Positions 1 through 10,822 are shown, counted from the stretch's first letter. The stretch is DNA of 64,000 bases from Bacteroides propionicifaciens DSM 19291 = JCM 14649 (GCF_000375405.1 NZ_AQWS01000003.1:1-64000), one strand, 5' to 3'. Numbers and translations: made by a program. The notes: generated by a model from the letters alone, not told the origin.

Positions 1-241
1 CAAAAGCAAGCAAGACTGCTTTAAGACCCATCGACGTTTGAGCTTCCAAAAGCACTACATCTCCCACTTTATAAGAGTTATTGGGCTCGGTGACATCAAT
101 AAACTTTTCCTTACTTTCCGAAGAGGAACAGTGCCCCTTAGCACTACATGATGCGCAGGCAGTTGTCTGAACAATGCGTACTTTAATTTCCGCACCTTCA
201 ATGCTTTCTACAATTCCTTGATGTTGGATAGTGTTCGTCAT
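1..241 (-). CDS. rseC: RseC/MucC-family protein, N-terminal part (cut by window edge)
   Basis: About 80 codons are readable from an ATG at 241 down to the left edge. The start reads MTNTIQHQGIVESIEG, followed by a cysteine-rich stretch with CASC and a further Cys after KGH (residues about 29-37), then a small beta-rich segment ending near VLLEAQTSMGLKAV. This Cys pattern and layout are those of RseC/SoxR-reducing-system proteins (PF04246), which usually continue into two membrane helices; those would lie beyond the window. In Bacteroidota this gene commonly opens the rnfBCDGEA operon for the Rnf ferredoxin:NAD+ oxidoreductase, so rnfB is expected just outside the left edge (inference). Family call is good; the exact biochemical role in this phylum is not established. 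Confidence 0.75.
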   Translation of the reverse strand, partial: MTNTIQHQGIVESIEGAEIKVRIVQTTACASCSAKGHCSSSESKEKFIDVTEPNNSYKVGDVVLLEAQTSMGLKAVLLAF

Positions 242-270
242 AATTGCAAACTATACTTTACAAATTCGAA

Positions 271-278
271 CAAATTTA
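271..278 (-). promoter_or_regulatory. candidate -7 box for rseC
   Basis: On the minus strand this reads TAAATTTG, matching the Bacteroidales -7 consensus TAnnTTTG, 30 bases upstream of the rseC start codon. No clear TTTG -33 box is seen at the usual spacing. Confidence 0.4.
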
Positions 279-515
279 AGTAATATTTGCGAACTTACGG
301 AGTATATTCTATTTTTTATATTGAATAAGAAAGGAAGTTTTCACTTAAAAATCAGCCTCACAACCCTGAAACCATTTAAATACGCTGATTAACTTACACT
401 TATACAAACCTACATTATACATTATCACCCAGTAATGTGTTGCATAACATATCTTAATCCAAAACAACTCTAGAATTTTGCAATAAATAATAACTAACCT
501 TAGTTAGAATAGCTG

Positions 516-577
516 AACGACTTACTCGTTTAGCTAAAGCAACCTAGTGGCAACCAGAAAGTGAGTAAGTCGTTTTT
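516..577 (+). terminator. 12-bp perfect hairpin with T tract, no known plus-strand gene upstream
   Basis: AACGACTTACTC (516-527) pairs exactly with GAGTAAGTCGTT (563-574), followed by TTTTT. The loop is 35 bases. It has the shape of a plus-strand intrinsic terminator, but the nearest gene to the left (rseC) runs the other way, so the transcript that would end here is unknown. Confidence 0.45.
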
Positions 578-580
578 AAA

Positions 581-612
581 TTAAAAAGGAGAGCAATAAA
601 ATTACTCTCCTT
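581..612 (-). terminator. intrinsic terminator of the DUF3078 gene
   Basis: AAGGAGAG (586-593) pairs with CTCTCCTT (605-612) around an 11-base loop. Read on the minus strand the stem is followed by TTTTTAA. It lies about 30 bases past the DUF3078 stop codon. Confidence 0.75.
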
Positions 613-642
613 ATATATAATATTTAGTAAATCAGTAGGCCA

Positions 643-2094
643 CTACCATTTATAGTTTATCCCAAAACTCAACAGCTCCTTGAGTTGAAAGTAGCTTCGA
701 CCAGGGATCTTTTTTACATTATCATCAAACCGTGCATGAACAAATATCTTTGTCGATAAGTATCTATTTAAGATAAAGTTAAAAGTATTTTCCCACTCAG
801 CTTCAACTTTGTCGTAACTAGTAAAATACTCTAAACGCGTTGCCCAAGTAACAGTATTAATTATTTTCCACTCCATAATATACTTGAACCTCGAACCAAC
901 CTCATGTCTGACAGACTTACCCTCGTCAACACCGAACTGAGTCTCATCAACATCTTTACGACGTACATAACGCAGGTTATAATCGGCAGGCAATAACATC
1001 AGAGAGAGTTTAACCTTAGGTTTTTCAAGCTTATAGTCCATACCTAAACTGACAATGAAGTTCATCGGCGAAAGAAAGGCTGAAACCATATCCGTTGAAT
1101 TCTTCTTATAGCTTGGCGAGAACTGTGTATTAATTTCGGCTGCAAGGGTATAGTACCACTTCTTAGCAGCCTGCAAACCTAGTTTCGATGTCAAACGAAT
1201 AAGGTCAGTATTAATACGGTATTTACGAATAGTATCTGAAGATGCCGTATTAAACCCAAATTTGGCCTCGGCTAAATTCTCAAATTGTATTTTCTCCCTA
1301 TCGTTATAGTTGGCAAACAAACGCAAACTAGCCAACATTGAATTGGTGCTCTCCCCTCCTTTATACCAGTTTTCTGAAATATAGTTTTGTGTGATCTGAA
1401 GAGAGCCATCACCACCCGTTAACCACCAGTTGGGCTTCTTTATAAGACTCTTAACCATCGAAAGATCCTCTTTTAAGTCCTCATCAGCTCTAAAAAAAGG
1501 TGTTACACTCTTTTTAGGTATATCTTTATCTTTTTCAACTTCAGAAAAGTAAATCTTCTGCCCCATTATACGGTCTTCAGTTGTAACAGCCAGACTAATA
1601 TCATTGAGATACATAGAAAGAAGGGCTTTATCAACGAGTTTGTTTGCTCGATTTAATACCTCCCACTTACTAAGATTTAATGGGGGTATATTTTTAGGCT
1701 GATCTGACGACACAAAAGGATTATAAGGCTTTAGCTCCGGTAGTCCTAACTGTTTAATTGGTGAATTATAATAAGCCAAAGGCAATTGCAGCTTATAATA
1801 AAAAGGATTAGGGGCAATATAACGTGGAGGTACAGACTCATCATTTAAATATTCTAACTCCCCTATATACTGATTATACAAATAAGAAATAGTATCTATC
1901 CGTGGAGTATCTAGCTGCATATTCAAACGTACAAATAGGTATTTATTTAAATTAGAGGGTAAAGTATCAGATGCATGAATAGAAGTAAAGGCTGCTTCGT
2001 AATTATCATTATTAGAAGCACCATAAACATTTGTAATCCCCACACAAAGAAGGATTAGACTCAAGCAACTTAACCTTTTCAATTTATTTTTCAT
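643..2094 (-). CDS. DUF3078 outer-membrane beta-barrel protein
   Basis: A 483-residue protein when started at the ATG at 2094; an upstream in-frame codon would add six residues before a good signal peptide (MKNKLKRLSCLSLILLCVG, cleavage near VYGA-S), so the shorter start is preferred. The central part carries the DUF3078 hallmark around WWLTGGDGSLQ and NWYKGGESTN (residues about 220-250), followed by alternating short strands typical of an outer-membrane barrel and a terminal aromatic (NYKW) as in many barrel proteins. DUF3078 proteins are widespread in Bacteroidota and of unknown function. The gene stands alone, with its own candidate promoter and terminator. Confidence 0.8.
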   Translation of the reverse strand: MKNKLKRLSCLSLILLCVGITNVYGASNNDNYEAAFTSIHASDTLPSNLNKYLFVRLNMQLDTPRIDTISYLYNQYIGELEYLNDESVPPRYIAPNPFYYKLQLPLAYYNSPIKQLGLPELKPYNPFVSSDQPKNIPPLNLSKWEVLNRANKLVDKALLSMYLNDISLAVTTEDRIMGQKIYFSEVEKDKDIPKKSVTPFFRADEDLKEDLSMVKSLIKKPNWWLTGGDGSLQITQNYISENWYKGGESTNSMLASLRLFANYNDREKIQFENLAEAKFGFNTASSDTIRKYRINTDLIRLTSKLGLQAAKKWYYTLAAEINTQFSPSYKKNSTDMVSAFLSPMNFIVSLGMDYKLEKPKVKLSLMLLPADYNLRYVRRKDVDETQFGVDEGKSVRHEVGSRFKYIMEWKIINTVTWATRLEYFTSYDKVEAEWENTFNFILNRYLSTKIFVHARFDDNVKKIPGRSYFQLKELLSFGINYKW

Positions 2095-2117
2095 ATAACT
2101 ACAATAATACAACTCTA

Positions 2118-2125
2118 CAAATGTA
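2118..2125 (-). promoter_or_regulatory. candidate -7 box for the DUF3078 gene
   Basis: Minus-strand TACATTTG fits TAnnTTTG. It lies 24 bases upstream of the ATG at 2094 and within the region that the longer alternative start would need as leader, supporting the shorter start. Confidence 0.45.
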
Positions 2126-2238
2126 CAGCAATATCAGAGAATAACCACGTTTTAGGTAATCAAATACGCAAGAATGTTGTCACAATGTAGCATTACGACA
2201 ACACGCTACAAAATAAATAAAAACACGAAGAAATAAAA

Positions 2239-2994
2239 CTAAAGCAGCTTCTTAGATATGACTACAGATATAGCTTCCGTGATACTTTCGACATCTAACT
2301 TTTTGAATATTGACTTTCGATAGAACTTTATTGTATCAAATGATTTGTTGAGTTTTTTTGCAATAGAACTAATCGTAAAGCCTTGTGCAGAGAGGCGAAT
2401 GACCTCCTTTTCAATATCTTTTAGCTCAACATTGGGTTGTAATAACCACTTCATCTCTTGTCTGTCGTATGTCCAAAGTTCTTTATTGTTCTTATGAGCC
2501 ATCTCGATGGTTCCCATTTTAGGATATGGAGACATAGAAGTCAAACACAATAGCAAACGAATACTCTTATCTGGTGCAACCTGAATGGGAGTAAACTGGT
2601 GATGTATTAAACTGGTAAAGCTTGTTTTTGCATTTTCGATATGGAAATCAAAGGTCAATACATAATCCGAAGGGTTAACCTCTGGGCGACTATAAAAATA
2701 CCGTGCCGCTTGCCTTGCTGTTTGGATATAACTAAGGTCTGCTTGGGGAACATACTCAGTTAAGAATCCATCACCTTTACTAATTATGTCATCTGGAGAT
2801 ATTCCAGCTACAGAATAACAATTCTCAGAAATATACAAAAACTGATTCAAAGATAAGTCTAATACACTCACATTACGATAGGTTAATCTTGAGATTCCGT
2901 TAAGAATATCTAAGCAAGAAAAATATTGTGAATCAGTATTAGTAGGAGCATTAACTTTATTATCTAGGGTTGGGAAATTATATTCATGTCGTCA
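2239..2994 (-). CDS. LuxR-type transcriptional regulator with PAS-like N-terminal domain; 5' end probably frame-disrupted
   Basis: The C-terminal 60 residues form a LuxR/GerE helix-turn-helix (LSAQGFTISSIAKKLN, then DTIKFYRKSIFKKL). The rest resembles the PAS-like sensor half of Bacteroidales LuxR regulators. The first possible standard start is a GTG at 2871 (210 residues), but the same frame stays open to 2994 and translates to family-like sequence (for example LDILNGISRLTYRN) with no ATG, GTG or TTG. A -7 box at 3014-3021 would start transcription near 3006, and the first ATG after it (2985-2987) is in a frame that stops after seven codons and would need one extra base to join the long frame. 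Either a one-base loss, an unusual start codon or a shortened protein is possible. Coordinates cover the whole open frame back to the preceding in-frame stop. Confidence 0.65.
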
Positions 2995-3013
2995 AAGTTT
3001 AGTATGGTTTAAA

Positions 3014-3021
3014 CAAATATA
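3014..3021 (-). promoter_or_regulatory. candidate -7 box for the LuxR-type regulator
   Basis: Minus-strand TATATTTG fits TAnnTTTG. It would place the transcript start close to 3006, upstream of the whole open frame and about 20 bases before the out-of-frame ATG at 2985-2987. Confidence 0.45.
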
Positions 3022-3260
3022 AAATATCTTATGAATAAACCTATAAATATTTATTGACAAAAGACAGGCATAAATGATTATTCATGTATTACGAAACAAT
3101 AAAGCAGGATTATACAATAACCACATTCAGAACATCAATAACAATCTATTATGGATCAAAACTACAGGGATAATAGACCGATATACAGAGAGTAACTACG
3201 TAATTATCCTTTTTATTATAATTTGTTCATCACAAAAGAGTCTTTGTTCTTCTTTTTTTT

Positions 3261-3268
3261 TAATTTTG
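3261..3268 (+). promoter_or_regulatory. candidate -7 box for pyrG
   Basis: TAATTTTG followed by C, matching TAnnTTTG, preceded by a T-rich run. A TTTG at 3243-3246 is 14 bases upstream, shorter than the usual 19-21. About 60 bases of leader would remain before the GTG start. Confidence 0.5.
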
Positions 3269-3315
3269 CACCATTTTGGATCTTATTCGTAAAAGATCGC
3301 ATTCTAAGTAAATAA

Positions 3316-4938
<1,623 letters not shown>

Positions 4939-4985
4939 AGAAACAGACAGAAGAGAAAAATAATAAACAATCAACGCAAATATTC

Positions 4986-6857
4986 ATGGATAGAAACACC
5001 GTAACTGGCTTTGTACTTATAGGTCTATTATTAGTAGGATTTGGCTATTTTACCCGACCTGATGCAGAACAGATGGCTGCAATTCAACAGCAAAATGATT
5101 CAATAGCAGCTATTCAGGCTAATCAAGATGTTTTAGAGAAAAAACAAGCAGAAGCCCTAGCCCAAGATGTGGCAGCTCCTGCTGTAATTGACTCTACTTC
5201 ACTCTTTTTTCAGGCTAGCAAAGGTGCTGAAGAACTTATTACCCTAGAAAATGAAGTAATGAAAGTTACTTTTTCAAACCTAGGAGGTAGAGTTTATTCA
5301 GCTACCCTAAAAAAGTATAAAGACCAAGGAGATGCTGAAGGCAATAACAAAAAAGACTTAGTTCTATTTAAGGATAAAGAAAACAAGTTCAATATTAACT
5401 TCTACAATCAAAATGAGGTTATACAAACTAAAAACTATTTCTTCACCCCTATAAATGTTACTGATTCTGGGTTAACAATGCGATTAGCAGCTGACGAAAA
5501 CAGCTATATCGATTTCATTTACAATCTAGATGCTCAAGATCCAGAAAATTATTTGGTTGATTTTCAAATCAAAGCCAACGGTATGGCTGGTAAGATTGCT
5601 AACAATAACTATATAGATGTTGATTGGGAACAACTTACTCCTCAGCATGAAAAGGGTTTTGTATTTGAGAACCGTTTATCACGTCTGACCTACCGAACGT
5701 TTAAAGACGATACTGAGCGACTATCTGAGTCAAGTCCTGTTACTGAAACTCCTGAGGAAAGACTAAATTGGATTGCTTTTAGAAGTCAATTCTTCTCTAC
5801 AATCCTTATTAGTGACCAAGGTTTTGAATCGGCTACTTTAGGTTCTACACCAAAAGAAGAAGGTACAGGCTATATCAAAGATTACAAAGCTGACGTTAAA
5901 ACCTTCTTTGACCCACTAGGCAAAGAAGTTACTCAGATGTATTGGTATCTTGGTCCAAACCGATACAAGACACTTAAAGCATTCGACTCAGAGAAAGGTT
6001 ACGATTGGGAGTTAAACTCAATTGTTTATCTTGGCTTCCCTGTTGTAAAACAGATCAACCGCTGGTTTACCATTAACGTATTCGACTGGTTGAGCACGTT
6101 AGGTATAACCATGGGGATCGTATTATCGATCATGACTATTTTGGTTAAGCTTTTGGTTTATCCTGCAACAAAGAAGACCTATATGTCGTCTGCTAAAATG
6201 CGAGTACTTAAACCTCAGGTAGACGAAATCAATGCTAAATATCCAGACCAATCTGATGCAATGAAAAAGCAACAGGAAGTCATGGGCCTCTATAGTCAGT
6301 ATGGTGTCAGCCCAATGGGAGGATGCTTACCAATGCTTCTGCAGTTCCCTATTTTGATGGCATTGTTCATGTTTGTTCCTAGTGCAATCGAACTAAGACA
6401 AGAAAGCTTCTTATGGGCATCTGATTTATCAACCTACGATGCGGTAATTCGTTTCCCATTTACTATTCCTTTCTTAGGTAACCATTTGAGTCTATTCTGT
6501 CTATTAATGACGATAACTAACGTTATTAATACAAAATACACTATGGCTCAACAAAGCACAGGAGCACAACCACAAATGGCTGCTATGAAATGGATGATGT
6601 ATTTGATGCCAGTGATGTTCTTATTCATCCTTAATGACTACCCTTCAGGATTATGTTATTATTACTTCCTATCAACATTGATAAGTATTATAACTATGAT
6701 TGTATTGCGTAGAACCACTAATGATGATGTTTTGCTAGCACAATTAAATGCTAATAAGAACACGAAGAAGAAAACATCTGGATTCGCAGCTCGCCTTCAA
6801 GCGATGCAAGAAAAACAAGAACAAATGAAACAACAAGGACCACAAAATCGAAAATAA
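4986..6857 (+). CDS. yidC: membrane protein insertase YidC
   Basis: Inserts and folds inner-membrane proteins alone or with the Sec translocon. The 623-residue chain starts with one membrane helix (about residues 7-23), followed by a long periplasmic domain (about 60-350) of the Gram-negative YidC type, then the conserved five-helix Oxa1 core (from about 370), including the segment with [16 protein letters not shown]. The C-terminus is basic and rich in Lys and Gln (KKKTSGF to the end), as in ribosome-contacting tails. It lies directly after pyrG, an arrangement common in Bacteroidota. Confidence 0.97.
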   Translation: MDRNTVTGFVLIGLLLVGFGYFTRPDAEQMAAIQQQNDSIAAIQANQDVLEKKQAEALAQDVAAPAVIDSTSLFFQASKGAEELITLENEVMKVTFSNLGGRVYSATLKKYKDQGDAEGNNKKDLVLFKDKENKFNINFYNQNEVIQTKNYFFTPINVTDSGLTMRLAADENSYIDFIYNLDAQDPENYLVDFQIKANGMAGKIANNNYIDVDWEQLTPQHEKGFVFENRLSRLTYRTFKDDTERLSESSPVTETPEERLNWIAFRSQFFSTILISDQGFESATLGSTPKEEGTGYIKDYKADVKTFFDPLGKEVTQMYWYLGPNRYKTLKAFDSEKGYDWELNSIVYLGFPVVKQINRWFTINVFDWLSTLGITMGIVLSIMTILVKLLVYPATKKTYMSSAKMRVLKPQVDEINAKYPDQSDAMKKQQEVMGLYSQYGVSPMGGCLPMLLQFPILMALFMFVPSAIELRQESFLWASDLSTYDAVIRFPFTIPFLGNHLSLFCLLMTITNVINTKYTMAQQSTGAQPQMAAMKWMMYLMPVMFLFILNDYPSGLCYYYFLSTLISIITMIVLRRTTNDDVLLAQLNANKNTKKKTSGFAARLQAMQEKQEQMKQQGPQNRK

Positions 6858-6875
6858 GATTATAGTGCAAGTCAG

Positions 6876-6910
6876 AAAAGGAGAAACTAAATTAAGTTTC
6901 TCCTTTTTTT
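6876..6910 (+). terminator. intrinsic terminator after yidC
   Basis: AAAAGGAGAAACT (6876-6888) pairs with AGTTTCTCCTTTT (6895-6907) around a 6-base loop and runs into TTTTTTT. It ends the pyrG-yidC unit. Confidence 0.9.
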
Positions 6911-6998
6911 ATTCTATCCAAGATACCACTATGTAAGCCAAATCAAGTAATTTACTAGCATTTCACGCTTAGAAGAGGAAACTATAGACTTAAATAGA

Positions 6999-7006
6999 TA
7001 TCTTTG
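6999..7006 (+). promoter_or_regulatory. candidate -7 box for the S9 peptidase
   Basis: TATCTTTG fits TAnnTTTG and lies 33 bases before the ATG. No good -33 box is visible. Confidence 0.45.
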
Positions 7007-7039
7007 TTTTAAAATAAATCTATCATAATTATAGTTACA

Positions 7040-9127
7040 ATGAAATCAAAATTATTAATTATGGCTGCATCTGCTGCACTTACCTCGTGTGGAACGACAC
7101 AAGATAGCGATCAAGATAAGCAAGACTTGATTGGCAGATCATCCATTCAGATCAACGATCGAGAACTCACTCCCGAAGCATTGTGGAGCATGGGAAGAAT
7201 TGGTGGGCTTACTGTATCACCCGATTCTAAACAGTTTGTTTATTCTGTAAGTTATTACAGTGTACCACAAAATAAGAGCAACACAGAACTCTTTACCATG
7301 AATGCAGATGGAAGTGATCATCAGCAAATCACCCATAGTCCATTTAGTGAGAACAGTGCAGTATGGATTAAACAAGGAACAAAGATTGCTTATATGAGTG
7401 CCGAGTCGGGCTCACCACAACTTTGGGAAATGAATCCAGACGGCAGCAATAAGAAGCAACTCTCTAATGTTGAGAATGGCATTGAAGGCTTTCTATTCTC
7501 ACCCGATGAAAAGAAAGTTGTTCTTATATCGACTGTAAGAGTTGTGGAAAGCACTGCTGAGCGTTATCCAGACTTGCCTAAAGCAACAGGAGTTGTAGTT
7601 AACGATTTAATGTACAAACATTGGGATGAATGGAAGACTGAAGTACCTCACCCTTTCGTCGGAGATTTTGATGGTAACCAAGTTACTAACCTAACAGATA
7701 TAATGGCTGGTGAACCCTACGAAGCACCACTACGACCATTTGGAGGAACTGAGCAACTTGCTTGGAACAATACATCCGATAATATCGCTTACACTTCACG
7801 TAAAAAGACTGGCAAAGAGTATGCCTTTTCGACCAACTCAGATATCTATATCTACGACCTAAATAAAAAAACAACCAAAAACATCACCGAAGGAATGATG
7901 GGTTACGACACAAACCCTCAATACTCTCCCCAAGGTGATAAGATTGCTTGGTTAAGCATGGAAAGAGATGGCTATGAAGCCGACCAAAATCGTTTATTCG
8001 TAATGGACCTCGCAACTGGCAACAAGAACTTTATATCCAAAAAGTTTGATTCAAATGTTGATGATTATGTATGGGCTCAAAACGGCCAATCGATCTATTT
8101 TATCGGTGTATGGCATGCAACATCTCAGATATATCAAGTTGAAGTTAAGTCAACAGACTTGAAACAAATAACGGAAGGAATGCACGACTATGCGTCGGTA
8201 GCACTACTAGGAGATCAGCTCATTGCCAAACGTCATTCATTGAGCTCAGGAGATGAAATCTTCGCTGTAGCTAAAGAAGACGGAGTGGCGACTCAGTTAA
8301 CTTTTGAAAATAAGCACATCTACGACCAAATAGATATGGGACGCGTAGAACAAAGATGGATCAAAACCTCAGACAATAAGCAAATGCTTGCTTGGGTGAT
8401 TTATCCTCCTCACTTCGATCCAAACAAGAAATACCCGACCCTACTTTATTGCCAAGGTGGACCTCAAAGCCCCGTAAGCCAATTCTGGTCTTATCGTTGG
8501 AACCCTCAACTTATGGCAGCAAACGACTACATTATTGTTGCACCTAATCGTAGAGGATTACCAGGATTCGGTTTAGAATGGAACGAAGCAATTAGTGGCG
8601 ATTATGGTGGTCAGGTAATGAAAGACTACTTTGCTGCTATCGATGAAGTTGCTAAAGAACCATTTGTTGACGCTGATAGATTGGGCTGTGTTGGTGCAAG
8701 CTTTGGAGGCTATTCTGTATATTGGTTAGCAGGTCATCACGACAAACGCTTCAAAGCTTTCATTGCTCACGATGGTATCTTCAATATGGAGATGCAATAT
8801 CTTGAAACTGAAGAGATGTGGTTTGCACAATGGGATATGGGCGGTGCCTACTGGGACAAAAACAACGCTATTGCCCAAAGAACATTTGCCAACTCTCCAC
8901 ATAAATTTGTAGATAAGTGGGATACTCCTATCCTTTGTATCCATGGCGAAAAAGACTATCGTATCTTAGCAAGCCAAGGTATGGCAGCCTTCAATGCCGC
9001 TGTAATTAGAGGTGTGCCAGCTGAGCTACTTGTTTACCCTGACGAGAATCACTGGGTGCTACAGCCTCAAAATGGTATTCTATGGCAGCGTACATTCTTT
9101 AGCTGGCTAGATAAATGGCTAAAGTAA
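7040..9127 (+). CDS. dpp5: S9 family serine peptidase, dipeptidyl-peptidase 5 (DPP5) type
   Basis: A 695-residue exported peptidase. The N-terminus (MKSKLLIMAASAALTSCG) is a signal peptide with a possible lipobox Cys17. Residues about 40-430 form a beta-propeller with repeated SPDSKQF, SPDEKKV and SPQGDKI blade motifs. The C-terminal alpha/beta hydrolase has GASFGGYS with nucleophile Ser554, Asp639 in HGEKDYRI and His671 in ENHWVLQP. Long stretches (YKHWDEW, CQGGPQ, WLAGHHDKRF, TEEMWFA) recall Porphyromonas gingivalis DPP5, which removes dipeptides from peptides in the periplasm; this comparison is from memory. The likely role is to feed amino-acid fermentation. It stands alone between a promoter and a terminator shared with the convergent PspC gene. 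Confidence 0.88.
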   Translation: MKSKLLIMAASAALTSCGTTQDSDQDKQDLIGRSSIQINDRELTPEALWSMGRIGGLTVSPDSKQFVYSVSYYSVPQNKSNTELFTMNADGSDHQQITHSPFSENSAVWIKQGTKIAYMSAESGSPQLWEMNPDGSNKKQLSNVENGIEGFLFSPDEKKVVLISTVRVVESTAERYPDLPKATGVVVNDLMYKHWDEWKTEVPHPFVGDFDGNQVTNLTDIMAGEPYEAPLRPFGGTEQLAWNNTSDNIAYTSRKKTGKEYAFSTNSDIYIYDLNKKTTKNITEGMMGYDTNPQYSPQGDKIAWLSMERDGYEADQNRLFVMDLATGNKNFISKKFDSNVDDYVWAQNGQSIYFIGVWHATSQIYQVEVKSTDLKQITEGMHDYASVALLGDQLIAKRHSLSSGDEIFAVAKEDGVATQLTFENKHIYDQIDMGRVEQRWIKTSDNKQMLAWVIYPPHFDPNKKYPTLLYCQGGPQSPVSQFWSYRWNPQLMAANDYIIVAPNRRGLPGFGLEWNEAISGDYGGQVMKDYFAAIDEVAKEPFVDADRLGCVGASFGGYSVYWLAGHHDKRFKAFIAHDGIFNMEMQYLETEEMWFAQWDMGGAYWDKNNAIAQRTFANSPHKFVDKWDTPILCIHGEKDYRILASQGMAAFNAAVIRGVPAELLVYPDENHWVLQPQNGILWQRTFFSWLDKWLK

Positions 9128-9150
9128 AATCAAACTCTTTATAGAACATG

Positions 9151-9184
9151 AAAAATGGCTCTGCTTTCACAAGTAGAGCCATTT
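9151..9184. terminator. bidirectional terminator between dpp5 and the pspC gene
   Basis: AAATGGCTCT (9153-9162) pairs with AGAGCCATTT (9175-9184), and the stem can extend inward. The minus strand gives a TTTTT tail, which suits the PspC operon; the plus-strand tail is weaker. Confidence 0.75.
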
Positions 9185-9225
9185 ACATTTGCAAACAAAA
9201 AGTATGATAAAAAACTAATAATGCC

Positions 9226-10299
9226 TTATATTTCGATAGAAACAAACGATGCCATCGGCCATTGATAAGCTGCAGTTCCAATTATAAATAGAACTAAGGC
9301 AACAAACCACACTATGAAAATTCCCCATTTTAGCCCCTTACTTGCAGGTTTGAACTTCATTAAGTTCTTTAACAGCAAATATAGTACGATACCCATTGGG
9401 ATAATCAATACAATCAAACCAGCAGAAGCTGTTAGCAAAGATATACCCTCACTAAAATAGATAAAGGGGCCACCAATATTTGCTAGCAAAGCCGAACCGC
9501 CAGCAATAAGTCCTATAATTACAGCTAAAAATATTAGTATAACTAAGATCCAAGCTGGAGCAAGGACTATCATAAGAAACACAAAACACACTTTTAGTAA
9601 AACACCGAAGGCATTTAGAACCCTATCTATTGGCCGACTTCCTGCAGCATTACTTCCTATATTTGTGTCTTTTTTTTTTCCATCACTAGCCTCTTCACTA
9701 ACACGCTTTCCGATATTCTCTACCGTGACATCCTCTCCATACATATTGAGTTTGTCAATCGCAGTATCAGCTTGAGGTACAAGAATCCACATCACAACGT
9801 AAGCTACACAAGTCGTCCCGAGGGTAACAAACATCAGTGCCACTAAAATTAAACGAACAATAGTGCTGTCAATTCTAAAATAAGCCGCTAAACCTCCTGC
9901 AACCCCTCCTATTATCTTGTCATCAGGATTTCTAAACAACTTTCGACGCTGAAAATCCGTAAAATCATAAGCTGAACGCTGTTTCTTATCTGAACTAGAG
10001 CTAGACTCGACATCCTCAGATTCATTTTCTTCAGATTGAGTATCAAAATCTTCAGGGTTACCAATGCGCTTAATCACAGCCTCAACCTGACTAATCACAA
10101 TTGACTGATTCTGACGACTAATATCTTGAGATAAAAGTTCGGAAAATCGAGCTTCGATATCTGCAACAATCTCTGTATGGTCGTGATGATTCTTAAAGTA
10201 AACTCTAATATTATCTAAATATTCCTTTAGCAACTGATAAGCATCCTCATCAATATAAAAAACTACTCCCCCTAAATTTACTGTTACCGTCTTTTTCAT
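9226..10299 (-). CDS. PspC-domain membrane protein
   Basis: 357 residues. The first 90 or so are soluble and resemble the conserved N-terminal region of Bacteroidota PspC proteins (TVNLGGVVFYIDEDAYQLL). A charged Ser/Glu linker (about 90-110) leads to a PspC domain (about 115-175) with the typical RNPDDKIIGGVAGGLA and a membrane helix. Several more hydrophobic helices follow (about 225-350). PspC-family proteins sense or buffer membrane stress; what this one binds is not known. It is transcribed with a PadR regulator, whose stop is four bases upstream of this start, a common Bacteroidota pairing that suggests PadR controls both. Confidence 0.85.
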   Translation of the reverse strand: MKKTVTVNLGGVVFYIDEDAYQLLKEYLDNIRVYFKNHHDHTEIVADIEARFSELLSQDISRQNQSIVISQVEAVIKRIGNPEDFDTQSEENESEDVESSSSSDKKQRSAYDFTDFQRRKLFRNPDDKIIGGVAGGLAAYFRIDSTIVRLILVALMFVTLGTTCVAYVVMWILVPQADTAIDKLNMYGEDVTVENIGKRVSEEASDGKKKDTNIGSNAAGSRPIDRVLNAFGVLLKVCFVFLMIVLAPAWILVILIFLAVIIGLIAGGSALLANIGGPFIYFSEGISLLTASAGLIVLIIPMGIVLYLLLKNLMKFKPASKGLKWGIFIVWFVALVLFIIGTAAYQWPMASFVSIEI

Positions 10300-10303
10300 A
10301 TTA

Positions 10304-10645
10304 TTATTCGGTTTTAGATTTTCTACTAGCTATATATTCAACCGAGTTGTTCAACTCTCTCCACGACTCTTCTAATTCACCTAAAAACACTTTTCCCTCA
10401 GCAGTTAAGGCATAATATTTTCTTGGTGGTCCTTGTGTAGATTCTTGCCATTCATAACTAAGCAAGCCGTCGTTCTTTAACCTTGTGAGTAAAGGATACA
10501 AAGTACCTTCTACCACAATAAGTTTAGCTTCTCTCAACTTGTCAATTATATCGGAAGAATAAGCAGCCTCTCTATCAAGCAATAACAAAATGCAATATTC
10601 GAGTAGGCCTCGACGCATCTGAGATTTTACTTTTTCAACTTTCAT
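10304..10645 (-). CDS. PadR-family transcriptional repressor
   Basis: 113 residues, the compact PadR size. The winged helix runs from about residue 12 to 85 (LLEYCILLLLDREAAYSSDI, then GTLYPLLTRLKNDGLLSYEW, then GPPRKYYALTAEG), ending in a short dimerisation helix. Such repressors bind palindromes of ATG-n-CAT form and often repress their own operon. A perfect 9-bp inverted repeat with exactly that core lies over the predicted promoter 42 bases upstream. It is the first gene of a two-gene operon with the PspC protein. The ligand or stress that releases it cannot be read from the sequence. Confidence 0.9.
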   Translation of the reverse strand: MKVEKVKSQMRRGLLEYCILLLLDREAAYSSDIIDKLREAKLIVVEGTLYPLLTRLKNDGLLSYEWQESTQGPPRKYYALTAEGKVFLGELEESWRELNNSVEYIASRKSKTE

Positions 10646-10667
10646 AGATCATTAATTAATATATCGA

Positions 10668-10699
10668 CAAATATATATAATCCCAAACTACTATGCAAC
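10668..10699 (-). promoter_or_regulatory. candidate promoter of the padR-pspC operon
   Basis: On the minus strand a -7 box TATATTTG (10668-10675) is preceded, after 20 bases, by GTTG (10696-10699), a one-mismatch -33 box at the standard Bacteroidales spacing. The padR ATG follows 22 bases downstream of the -7 box. Confidence 0.6.
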
Positions 10700-10709
10700 A
10701 CATAGTAGT
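10687..10709. promoter_or_regulatory. perfect palindrome, likely PadR operator
   Basis: ACTACTATG (10687-10695), a 5-base spacer, then CATAGTAGT (10701-10709). The arms are exact reverse complements and contain the TATG...CATA core typical of PadR sites. The spacer overlaps the -33 box of the padR promoter, so binding would block transcription. Confidence 0.6.
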
Positions 10710-10822
10710 ATATTTAACACAAATAAAGCTTATCAGGCTGATTGACGCTATCTCATATCCCCTACGAAGCCCTGTTTAAGGTAATAGTATTGTATTAAGG
10801 AACTTGGGTTACCACTGAAATG

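Larger units (their letters stand above)
242..642. other. intergenic region between rseC and the DUF3078 gene
   Basis: No convincing coding frame. It holds the rseC -7 box near its left end, a short inverted repeat (TAACTAA / TTAGTTA, 491-506), a long hairpin with a plus-strand T run (516-577) and a minus-strand terminator (586-612), the last two listed separately. Confidence 0.6.

Noticed and set aside
3074-3292. A 72-codon plus-strand open frame between the LuxR gene and pyrG
   Set aside because: Low-complexity Ile/Asn/Phe-rich translation, no family resemblance, and it runs through the pyrG -7 box.
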